Source of the DNA: Halichondria panicea
Lineage: Eukaryota > Porifera > Demospongiae > Suberitida > Halichondriidae
Assembly (NCBI RefSeq): GCF_963675165.1
Contig: NC_087377.1
Location: 14,690,198-14,754,197, forward strand
Reading direction: 5' to 3'
DNA length: 64,000 bases
Position 1 is the first letter of the stretch, and each line of letters begins with the position of its first letter. Both the position numbers and the translations under genes were made by a program. This document shows, piece by piece, positions 47,673 through 58,063 of this stretch. The notes under the pieces were generated by a model. The model saw nothing but the letters and a program-made list of their open reading frames with translations. It ran no database searches and was not told where the DNA came from.

Positions 47673-49869
47673 TTAGTGCTTGATTTCTCCATAAGCCTGG
47701 TTCGACTGCATCTCAATGTTTCGCTTTACCGTCTATAGAGTAGGATAATCCGCATTACATAAATCTATAGCTTTATGATCCTCACTTGTCCATAAGCTTC
47801 ATTAAACTCCACTTGAATGTCTTGTGTTCCTTGTGTCACTACTAGACCAACTTCCTTGTATACCGGACCAGCTGAGGCTTTTGGAGCTTCATTGCCTGGC
47901 AGTTGGCTATCTATTTAGACAAATCACATAGTTAATATTGTATTCGCAAACAATTGTCACCTTTACTTTTTCTTTTCTTGGCTAAGAGAGCTATCATTAC
48001 CAGGACAAGCAGTAATAACACTAACAGGCCGCCAGTAACACCTCCAGCTACAGAAGCAACGTTCCCACCAGTGGGAGCTGCCACACCTATATAGGCCATT
48101 ATGCAGCATACATGCATGCATGCTGGCAGACACAAATCAATGAACTCACACTCCAATAAAGTCCGGTCAGGATACCAGAGACCAGAGTTGTTACAAGTGG
48201 CAGTCGCTGCACCCACCAGTGAGAACTCAGGATCACATTGGAAGGTAATGACTGAGCCCTCGGTTTGGTTAGTGTTCTGATTGTTTGTGTTGAGTAACAC
48301 TCCATTGAGAGGAGGGGCAGGCAGGACACAGGAAACTGCATGGGTACAAGAATATGTTTTGTAGCTGAAAGAGATGAAGAAGATATATGTACTTAGAAAA
48401 TTCTATGCGATGAATTGTGTTCACTGCTGCTAAATGTTTGCATTTTACCTGGATATAATAAAACTCAAGATAAACTATTTTTATGAATGGTTCCCTTTTT
48501 ATCATAAAGAAGTCACTCACTAGATTCATTTCTGCAGACGATCTCCTCTGGATTCTTGTCCCACTCTCCTGTAGCTAAACATGTGGCACTCATTATGCCC
48601 TCAGGGAATAGTCGATCGTCACACTGGAAGGTAACTCGTGTACCAGGTATAGCTGGTACTGAATGACTGCTGATAGTACCGTTCTGTGGTGAAGGTAGTC
48701 GAACTGTGCAGTTCATTGGAGGAGCTGGAGTGATGAAGAATTAATGTGAAATGTCCATACTATCAAGAACTGAACTCACGAGTTATACGAAGAGGCTGGG
48801 TTAATGGTGTACACTTAATAGTCTCAGGACTCCACATCAGTGTTCCCTCACAAGTCACCATTGTAATAGCAGACACATACCCAGCATCACACTGGATGAT
48901 AACTGTAGATCCTGGCAATCTGCTGGAGACTGGTCCGAATGCTCCATTTATGGGGTTGGTCAACACAGGACAGCCACCTGCATGAGAGGGATTGAACTAT
49001 TAATATTATAAAAAATGTACGATGCTGTCAAATCACGTATAATTATACCAATTCTGAAGTTGTACTCAGCTGTCGTACTGTTCCCAGCACAGTTGGTAGC
49101 CACAACACTGACATTGTAGTCCACATTGTATTGAGCAGTCACAGTGACAGAGGTGGATGTGAGGACAGTAGCAGAGAGCTGGGCCAGAGGTGAGATGGTC
49201 ACAGTATAGGTGATGTCACCAGTCTCAGAAGGTGGGTTCCAACCAACAGTCACACTAACTCCATTATTTTGCTGAGCTGCTCGAAGTAGAGTGTCTTATG
49301 GTGGAAGGTGGTCCTGGTGAATCTAATTGAACACCTTTTTAGACACAACCAAGCTTGCTAACACAGTCTCCTAATCTATACTACTACATGCACTTGAGGT
49401 CAAATCATGCAACGTGAAAACGGTTGCATGTATATACACAGAAAGCAATTTACTTACCAACCAAACGAATTATTGAAGATCCTATGGTTGTTAAAACAGG
49501 CAGTGGATACTCACACGACACAGTGAGACCATTCTCAGCTGTTCTTGACAGAGTAGATGTTAATATAGTGTCATTGAATGCAATCAGTGTTACAGTGTAA
49601 CCTGATACAACATTGGCTACATTGAGACCAGAGGTGGAACGAACAGTGATACGAGCTGCATCTGATGGTTCCCATCTCAAGGTATTTCCAGGAACAGTGC
49701 AAGTGAAAGTGACTGTTTCCATTGGACATGGTCTCTCAATACTTACTGAATATTCGGCTTTACAAACGCATGAATGTAAGGAGACATAATTATAATCGAA
49801 TATTCTTTCTTACCAGTGCTGAAGCCAGCCAGAGAGCAAGTCAGGAGAACTCTATATAACAAGCAACAT
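47673..49869 (-). pseudogene. Receptor gene E: complete exon set but broken
   Basis: Exons: 49814-49869 (signal), 49458-49757 (Ig), 49049-49322 (FN3), 48780-48977 (CCP1), 48521-48724 (CCP2), 48150-48335 (CCP3), 47967-48086 (TM), 47786-47910 and 47673-47732 (tail). Two lesions are visible. The FN3 exon is 274 bases where B, C and D have 279, 279 and 285, because of an insertion of about 4 bases after SSSA (AGCAAAATAATGG), which shifts frame and meets a stop. In the signal exon the only ATG (49867-49869) runs into TAG after five codons, although the sequence after it still encodes VLLTCSLAGFST in another frame. The tail has VYKEV in place of VYEEV. The TM lacks the usual residues after ALLAKKRK. 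All splice sites are intact, so inactivation is recent, or these are assembly errors. Confidence 0.78.
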
Positions 49870-50665
49870 TTTAATCTCTAGACTATTAACTTTGTTGACA
49901 GTTAAAAGATTGCACTTCATAATTATGATTGCAGTTGCTGACTAGACAATCTCACTGCATGTGACTAGATCTAAATCTACTCAAAAGACAAAGTGTTAGC
50001 AGCAAACCTGTATTATGGTTTGTATTCCACCCAGTTTCATTTAGCTCACACTGACACACACCAGCTAGTCCAGGAGTCACAGAGTACAACAAGAAAAATT
50101 GTATGGTAACCACTTTTAAGTTTCTTATAAATGCAGTGTCAGCTTTTAAAGTCCGTTAGGTACTCTGTTCACTTAAAGCACTGGTACACATTGAGCAGTA
50201 TTTCCACGATGTTAAAGTATCGAACTTCCTGAAAACACTGCTATACTTCTATATATATAGAGCACAGTAAATACATTGTTCCACTATAAAATTATATGCA
50301 GAGTTATAATATAATTATACTTCTACAAAGAATGCATGCATGTATTCCCCTGTGCATCCACCCACATGCAGTGCGTCCTGGTGCACGCAATCCTCAGAGG
50401 GAAAATAGACTAACACGATCCAATGTGAGTCTTTGCATAATGTCTAGATCTATTTTGTATAACTATCATGGGCGTTCCTAGAAATTTAAGCAGGTGCTCA
50501 AGGGAACAAGCAACGGGGGCACGCGCACAACGCGCGGGCAAAATTTTAAACCCCGTTTTTTCTTTGGACAAGTGGTACTCACAGAATTATAGCTTCATAT
50601 TTTACAGAAACCGGACGACACCCCAACATCTGATAGCAGTAACTTTCAAAGATTGTTTCTTACAT
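49870..50665. other. 5' flank of receptor E
   Basis: Matches the flank of the 28975 receptor fragment over about 49890-50010 and less clearly to 50260. No exon. Confidence 0.45.
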
Positions 50666-50855
50666 AGAAGCTGATTAGGTAAAGAGTGTTAACTAGAGTA
50701 AGCATCTTTCTTTGATGTTATTTCGGAAATCATTCCGTACAATCTGGACAAGGGTGACCAAGAAGCTGATTAGGTAAAGAGTGTTAACTAGAGTAAGCAT
50801 CTTTCTTTGATGTTATTTCGGAATCATTCTGTACAATCTGGACAAGGGTGACCAC
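50666..50855. repeat. Tandem duplication, two ~95-bp units
   Basis: The unit begins AGAAGCTGATTAGGTAAAGA and ends GACAAGGGTGACCA. The two copies differ by one deleted A (GGAAATCATT vs GGAATCATT) and one C/T change, so duplication was recent. Confidence 0.92.
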
Positions 50856-52814
50856 ATTTCATCATCATGCACAATTGCATTGTTAAAGTGATGACCATTA
50901 CCATGCACAGCCAATGGAAAGTAACAAAGCTCAATTTTAGCTTATAATTATGCACAATCATAGTTTCGTTATCACAGTCTCTTGTTTGTGTTTTGTTTGT
51001 TTATTCACCAGGGCCTTTTCACAATGAAGTGACATGCAGGAGTGACTGTTCTGCTTGCTGTGCATGCTCTACTCAATCTTCTTTGGTAAATGACCCATTT
51101 ACTTTTAACTACCCCACCTATAGGAAAGATGTACATAGTTGGAAATCTGCAGAGCTGGTCTGCTCTCATAAACAAAACCATCGTTTCATTCTGGTTTGCT
51201 CCAAAACAAGTTTTGCAGCCAGTGATGAAAAAATAGATACGCGTTTTTGGCTGATAATAACTGCATGACAATCTATACATACTCAAGTACAAAACAGTAC
51301 ATACTGCACCAGTACTAGAAACATTTATACCCACGAATGTTAATATACCATTCATACATGCTCTAAAAGGATGCCAGATATAGTCCACGGAAATTTAATC
51401 CGCGAAATCCTAGTATTTCCACGAAACCTCGAAATATACCTGCTATACGATACTTGCAAAGGCCATAGGAAAAAATCAAATTGTCCTTAGGAATACACTT
51501 AAAGTGCATGTTGACAGCCAGAGCCCAATCGGGCATAAGAAACCTTATCATTGAAAGATAAACTAACTACACTACCACAAACAAACATACATCCATTTTC
51601 CTATAATAACTATCCCAGAGAGGGACAACAACTAAGACATCAATGTGCTGTAATAGCGATCAGGGTCACTTATGTATGTGCATATACGTATACAGCTGTT
51701 TCATGCACACGCATTCATAAACAACAAGGAAAGTAAACACACTTCATAACCTAACATGGTCATACAAACTGCTTTCATAATCTAACATGCATTTGCCCAT
51801 ACAACACAATAAAAGCCACTAATGTCCGAAGTCCGAGTGCACAATTTCAATTCAGATAGGCAAAATATGATCTGATAACAGGCAAGCTTTATACTATATA
51901 GAAAATAGAAACACCAATCGAGTAGACCGTAATCATTTATAGGGGCTCCCGGTGAATTCCAAATAAGAGTTAGTAACATAAGCAGACTGGAAATCACAGG
52001 CCTATTACATACATGCATGGCTATGAGTGCCACCAGCTGTTTATTGGCCGGGTAGTAGATAGTGGTCAAGGGCCTTTACCGAGAAATCATTATCTACTAT
52101 AATTATACAAGAGCCAATAAATTGCTTGTGGCACAAATTGCCATGTAGTCTGTACCCATTGGTATTGCCATGGTAATACTAATTTGTTGCCTTGAAAACC
52201 GTTTGCTGCATATAGAAACCAGCATAGAAACCACTGCTACACTGAAGGTAGTTTTGTTCTATTTTTGGTGGCTGGAATTATATAATAACTGCATTGAAAC
52301 CATGCATATGCTGAATAGTAAATTTCTCACATGAACCACAAATGTCTCACTGCACTATAAACGCAATGCCGATTTAAAGTATTGGGTGGAGGTTAGACTC
52401 AGGTCTCAAAAGGTCACTTATAGCCCCAGTCATGCCATAATTATAATTATATCATTGGCCCTACAATATACCATAATTATATACTGGCACTGCTATAATT
52501 ATACAGTGGCGGATCCAGAGATAGTTTGTTGAGTTCGTCAAACTACCTTTCCAGCTAAGTATTGAGATCTACTATGCTAGCTATAGAGTAAACGTATAGC
52601 TAGTAAATAGAGATTGTAATGAAACAGCTAATTGCTAATTTAAATTGCTATATCTACTAAACGAAGTATTGCCAAGGGGTATATGAATGTATTGCTTGTT
52701 TATCCATACTGTGATCATCAATACATTCAAAATTAACTGTGAAATCATGATATTGACAATAGGGATGAATACAATCGCACCATACAAAAGTCATATAGAT
52801 TGTTAACCTAGCTA
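50856..52814. other. Spacer with no recognised gene
   Basis: Several open frames exist (51005-51388 minus is the longest), but none has recognisable domains or splice structure. ATAATTATA words are dense at 52430-52510. Confidence 0.35.
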
Positions 52815-53974
52815 TATATGCATGATTTCTCCATAAGCCTGGTTTGACTGCAATTCAACTTTTCACTGTCATGTTTTTTTTGTTTTGCTGTTCTTGTAAC
52901 TTTTTCATACAATGTTCAATACAGTTCATATTTCACACAAATGTCACAAATGATATGGGCAACAGAAATTGCTGCCTGGGGTAAGATAATCAGATGACTC
53001 AAATCTCTATCAGGTTCATTTTCTCACTTGTTCATAAGCTTCATTAAACTCCACTTGAATGTCTTGTGATCTTGGTGTCATTGCTAGACCAACTTCCTCG
53101 TATACGGGACCAACTGGAGATTTTGTAACTTCACTTCCTGAAAGTTAGTAATGTGCTGAGCCAAATGTGAGATAGATCTAGTGATTTTGTACAATTGCAA
53201 ATACTTTTTGCTCCGAGGACGAAGGTGAAGCCCCGAGACCAAGGATGGTTTGCATTGCCATAAATTTATATAGATGTATAGTGGATAATAGTTTATGGTA
53301 ATCAAACCACCCCAGTTGCTATGATACAGACCCCAAGTGAGATATATTTCGGACTTGCTCTTACTTTTTCTTTTTTTGATGATAATGACTCTGAGCACCA
53401 CGAAACTCAGCACCACTACAAGCAGACCACCAATAACACCTCCAGTTACAGCAGCAATGTTCCCACTTGTTAAATGACAAGCGACACCTGTATCGACACA
53501 AATGAACTTACACTCCAATAGAGATGGATCAGGATCCCAGAGACCAGAGTTATTACAAGTGGCAGTCACTGCACCCACCAGTGAGAACCCAGGATCACAT
53601 TGGAAGGTAATGACTAAGTCCTCAGTTAGGTTGGTGCTCTGAAAGTTGGTGTTGAGTATAACACTCCATTGAGTAGAGGGGCAGGCAGGACACAGGAAAC
53701 TGCATTAGTATATAATTATAATTATATGCACTGGAAGATGGTGATGCACACAGATAAAGAAGTCACTCACTAGATTCTTTTCTGCAGACGATCTCCCCCG
53801 GGTTGCTCTCCCATTCTCCTGTAGCTAGACAGGTGACAGTCATTTTTCCCTCAGGGAACAGTCCATTATCACACTGGAAGGTCACTTGTGTACCGGGAAT
53901 AGCTGGTACTGAAGGATCACTGACGGTACCATTCTGTGGTGAGGGTAGTGGAGCTGTGCAGTTTATTGGAGGAG
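52815..53974 (-). pseudogene. Receptor gene F: truncated copy (CCP2, CCP3, TM, tail)
   Basis: Exons: 53771-53974 (CCP2), 53512-53699 (CCP3), 53365-53487 (TM, GGVIGGLLVVVLSFVVLRV), 53028-53137 (tail with VYEEV and NEAYEQ) and a degraded last exon near 52815-52870 (SNQAYGEI readable, acceptor lost). Signal, Ig, FN3 and CCP1 exons are absent: the YWTD gene begins 43 bases beyond CCP2. CCP3 is 188 bases against 186 in B, C and E because of a 2-base insertion (TATAACAC vs TAATGC), which shifts frame. Confidence 0.78.
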
Positions 53975-54016
53975 CTGGAGAGATTATAACAATCAAAAAC
54001 TGGTACTATAGAAAAA

Positions 54017-56393
54017 TCAAGCTGAGAAACAAGCTTCATGCTGTCTTATAAATCTCCAATAGATAGGGAACGTGTATTTAGCTGTACACACTGCATGATA
54101 TACTGGCGTACCAGGTGGTTGTTTGGAGGGATGAACTACCATCAGCCCAAACAGTGTTGTGTATAATCCATTATTGTACAATTGAGTCTCATTCGAGTTT
54201 ATACCATTCCTGAACACTTTCTCTACTTGAGTGTAATAGCACTCATCTTCAAATTCATACTGTCCAATACCCCATGTGAACCCGACGTTTTGACCCGGGC
54301 CCACTTTAGTTGCTAGTAAGGACGCATCTAGTTCAGCTTCTACTAACAGTGAGAAACATTCGTCTATCCAGTACAATTTTCTCTTTATGAGGTCTATGGC
54401 GATCGTGGACGCACACAAATTATTAGACAAGAGAGTTTCTGGAACGCCATTGTCTGTGATTCTCATAAGTTTTGAGTTATGAATATCTGTCTTTACCATC
54501 ACAAATAGCCACCTGCATAGAAGTTGTTAGTCGATCAACATCAAATATTTCACAAAGTACAAAGAGATAATAGTTTTCAATAACACCTATGTATTATTCT
54601 GCATGTACTGAACTTGATAATCTCACCCTTTCCCAGTGTAGGGGAAGATGCTCAATCCTTGAGGTCGATCACTACCTTCAAACTGGAAGATGACTTCAGA
54701 TGTCTGAGCCACAATATCGTACAAATGGAGTGTTCTCCTGGTTTTATCCGTCCAGTACACTTTGTCGTTAATCCAGTCCATTGCCAGGCCAACTGGACTG
54801 CCTAAATCACACAAAATGCATAATTATAAATAGTGGACAGAGTTTAGATACGTTTTTTACAATAAATAAATCTGACGTACATACTCTTAAAAAATTTTTA
54901 GTGTTAATATGAAGAGGATTTATGAAATATTCTTGCTCTAATTTTACAAAATGAAGTCATCATTGGGTCTAAATTACTAAACTGATGAAACCCTTACCCG
55001 AAGTGTAAGATAATTGTGAGCCCCCTAAGCTCTGAGCAGCTACTGTTCCTGTAGTACCAGCATCAGTCAAGAGAGGAATGGAGAAGAGTCCAGGCGTGCT
55101 GTCGTTTATGTAAAATATTAAATTCCTCCTGTGAGGAAAAAATATAGCTTGAGGATAACTGCGTACTTTCAAAAAGCACAAAATGCATACACTAGCTGCA
55201 TTCATACATGGTAATTGTGAACTACAAAAATCATATATATAGAAGATTAAAGTTTGTACACAAAGTTTGTACACAAATGCAAATGCACAATTATACATGT
55301 AAACGAGAAACAAAAAAATTCGTTTGTTGCTGTGTCTATGACAATTTTATACTCATAATTATTCAGACTATTGGTATTAATATCGCCATTGATATAATAT
55401 CAGGAGCAGATGAGGGGATGGAGCTAGTCTTACTACGCAATTATATATCGGCTATCTATGTACAAATCATGCCATAATAAAACCACTAAGTGCTGCTAAC
55501 ATTATTCATTGTACTTAAGATATTCATTATAGATCAAACGCGTTATCAGCCACACATGTACATGTACAGAATACTTAGCACATTACAAACAAGGAAAGTG
55601 TTAAGACGATACTATATATATTATGCAGAGTAAGACGCTCCATCCCCTCATCTGCTCCTGATAAATAGCTAAAAATGGTCAAACTTTGAATGTTGAATGC
55701 AAAGTTTGCCTTTATTATGTTATATGAACAAGATATCTAATTATATACACACTTATTGCGAAGAAATGTAGTTACCTGTAGTGATAGTCCACGGCAATTA
55801 TTCCATTGTCCGAATGAATGACTTGAGCATCAGTGGAGCCATTTATTTCAATCCTCAGAATTGAGCCCCAGGCAGCCACCAGTAAGAAAGGAGCCCTGTA
55901 ATAAGGAAGGAAACAGCATGCAGCATTGATTTGTGCATTTGGTATCATACAGTGTCGGTTGACCACAGCTTATTGCTAGAGGTAAACATTTGAACAACAC
56001 CGCAACTATGTTGACAGTTATAGAGCTTGCCACAGATATATAGAGGGCTAATACTCCGATGTATCCAGTCTGTTGAAACAACAACTCTTAATGTCTGGTC
56101 ACGCAGCCTTGATGTATTTTATTATCTCTGCCCTCTATATAATTATATCTGTAGCAAGCTCTATAGTTGCGGTGTTGTATGGGTGCTATAGTATATGCAA
56201 TTGGTCATACATACAATCAACTGTGAGGTGGCCATGCAAGGATATGCATGCGCACTAAAAACTCTGGTAGCCGAGTTATAGAATCTTACACATCATCATC
56301 CAGAGCTCCTTGCACCTCAGGTTGGGCTGCAGCATCAGTTTGAGTGAAGAGAGCCAAGGCCAGCAGGGCAGCTATCAGTTCAGTGAAGATCAT
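54017..56393 (-). CDS. Secreted YWTD (LDL-receptor class B) beta-propeller protein, 341 aa
   Basis: Five exons in frame (1026 nt): 56290-56393, 55776-55895, 54998-55128, 54627-54801, 54017-54512; phases 2, 2, 1, 2. Exon 1 encodes a signal peptide (MIFTELIAALLALALF). Propeller blades are recognisable: LLVAAWGSILRIEIN, LIFYINDSTPGLFSIPL, GLAMDWINDKVYWTDKTRRT and AIDLIKRKLYWIDECFSLLV, i.e. the (L/V)YW(T/I)D strands. One propeller is expected to have six such blades. The protein ends HPSKQPPGT...ACFSA shortly after the last blade, where relatives usually continue into an EGF module. Such propellers bind extracellular protein ligands. The 3' end abuts receptor F, so the last exon may be truncated by the rearrangement. 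Confidence 0.78.
55396..55665. repeat. Inverted-repeat element in a YWTD intron
   Basis: ATATCAGGAGCAGATGAGGGGATGGAGC (55395-55423 region) is the reverse complement of GCTCCATCCCCTCATCTGCTCCTGATA (about 55638-55665), with AGTCTTAC and GTAAGAC continuing inward. Arms are about 40 bp, total 270 bp. MITE-like. Confidence 0.75.
55993..56190. repeat. Foldback repeat in intron 1 of the YWTD gene
   Basis: AACAACACCGCAACTATG, TATAGAGCTTGCCACAGATA and TATAGAGGGC (55993-56050) recur as reverse complements at 56138-56190. Arms are about 55 bp with small indels. Confidence 0.75.
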
Positions 56394-56880
56394 TCTTCTA
56401 CTGAGAAATTGAGACTTTAGTATTCAGCTATAGGCCTTCAGGCTATTATTACTGCATATTAATATAATTATAGCATACAATGATGGCATATTGCGTGTCT
56501 GTCAATGCGAGACTGTGGAAATGTGACTTTGGAGAGTTGCATTTATAGTGAAGTAATGAAGTTTTCATCTATAAATAAATGCAGGGAAGTGCACACCTAG
56601 GGAATTTGTAGGGAAGTCAACAGAAAACTCTTGCAGGAAATGCATGCACAGATGCTAGTCTGGGGACCAGACCTTTTCTCAGAGGGGGGAGAGGGAAAAG
56701 AGAAAAGGTCTGCAGCAGAGGAGGTCTGACACGTTCACGTGATCCAGTTTTTAATTACATTCCTGTTACATTCTTGTTATGTTTACATTCATTTTCCCAT
56801 CTAAATATGTTCCTTGATAAGTGCTTATCAAAATAAAATCATGCTACAAAACTTGGAGATATAATAATTCGGCTCTAGAC
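56394..56880. other. Upstream region of the YWTD gene
   Basis: No exon recognised; a purine-rich stretch lies at 56690-56720. Confidence 0.35.
56541..56547 (-). promoter_or_regulatory. Possible TATA box of the YWTD gene
   Basis: TATAAAT on the minus strand, about 150 bases before the ATG at 56393. In AT-rich DNA this may be chance. Confidence 0.25.
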
Positions 56881-57261
56881 AAGGCCCTGATAAATTATGC
56901 TCCGAATAATTTTAGCATAGTAGGGAATAATAGGCAACAATGTCCATTTTTGGAAAAGATCATTACATTAAGTTTTGCATAACGATGTTATCATGGCAAA
57001 AAATGGCTGAAAGTATGAATATTAAAGTGAATATCACTTCAAGTCAACAAGTTAACAATGAGAATCGTGATATATTAATTTTGTTGTTGTGTGTATAGCC
57101 TCGATCCCCATATAGTTGTTCGCTTAACTATTATAAAAGCGAAAACTCGGCCTGGGATGTGTCTACGTCTCATAATCACAGTGCAGATTTTTTATGAGAT
57201 TAATCGGATTTTTATGAGAATAATAGGCAGAATAATGGGTGAAAAAAATTTATCAGGGCCT
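56880..57261. mobile_element. TIR element of about 380 bp carrying a GCCTCGAT-family insert
   Basis: Left end AAGGCCCTGATAAATT (56880) and right end AATTTATCAGGGCCT (57246-57260) are inverted. Inside, AATAATAGGC occurs near both ends. A copy of the GCCTCGAT family sits within it (57098-57160: AGCCTCGATCCCC to AAAACTCGGCCTGGGAT). A related end occurs near 62325-62385. Confidence 0.6.
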
Positions 57262-58063
57262 ACTCCATATAATCGATAGGTACTGATATAGGTATCGGGG
57301 TGAACTGACGAGATATTCACTTTTGTCACGTACTATGTTCAGCCGTTTGGAACATAGAGAAGCTACAAAAACTTTACACCTTGCTATACTTATGTACAAT
57401 AATTATTAGATATCTGTAGTGCAAAAAACTCATGCTTTCTTTTGCACACCATATACTGATAAATTGTACTACTATATGAGAAAACAAGTAATATACATTG
57501 TGATCAGAGTGTCTAAAATTCATTGCGTAATTATCAAGTGTGGATTATGTCCGTGGTTATTCTAACACAATTTTAAACATAAAAACGACAACAAAATACG
57601 TGGGCGAAATAAGTCACATAAAACATTGCTTCTGCACTGTGATTGGTTATTATTGATTTTGGTGGGCGAATAAGTCACATGATATTGCTTTTCAGCACTG
57701 TGATTGGTCATTATCGATTTTGGTACGAGAAACAACTCGTTGATTGGCAGTTGACCTTTGCAGTCCCTTAACTGCAGATGTGGGACTGGCCTGGCCACAT
57801 ATTTCAGGCTGAGAAGACAGACATTCTGTTGAAGCAGTTCGAGATCACCTTGATCTCACATGCAGTTGCTCCACAACACTATCAAGCAGCTAACTGCTGA
57901 ACATTATCGTTATAATAGTATTTTCTGTGATTTGTAATTATTGTAATTGTTAATGGTATATATTAATTCATCATCTATACTACATCATTTATACAGCTTA
58001 TATCTCTAGCAAACTGTTTCACTATAGATCTACAGCACTATAAAGTGCACTGAATGTTCATGG
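57262..58063. other. 3' flank of the cysteine-rich gene and spacer
   Basis: No exon recognised apart from the repeat listed at 57602-57722. Confidence 0.4.
57602..57722. repeat. Tandem duplication, two ~60-bp units
   Basis: GGCGAATAAGTCACAT, ATTGCTT, CAGCACTGTGATTGGT and TTAT(T/C)GATTTTGGT occur twice in a row with a few substitutions and indels. Confidence 0.85.

Noticed and set aside
51005-51388. 127-aa minus-strand open frame
   Set aside because: No recognisable motif, signal peptide or splice continuity; probably chance.
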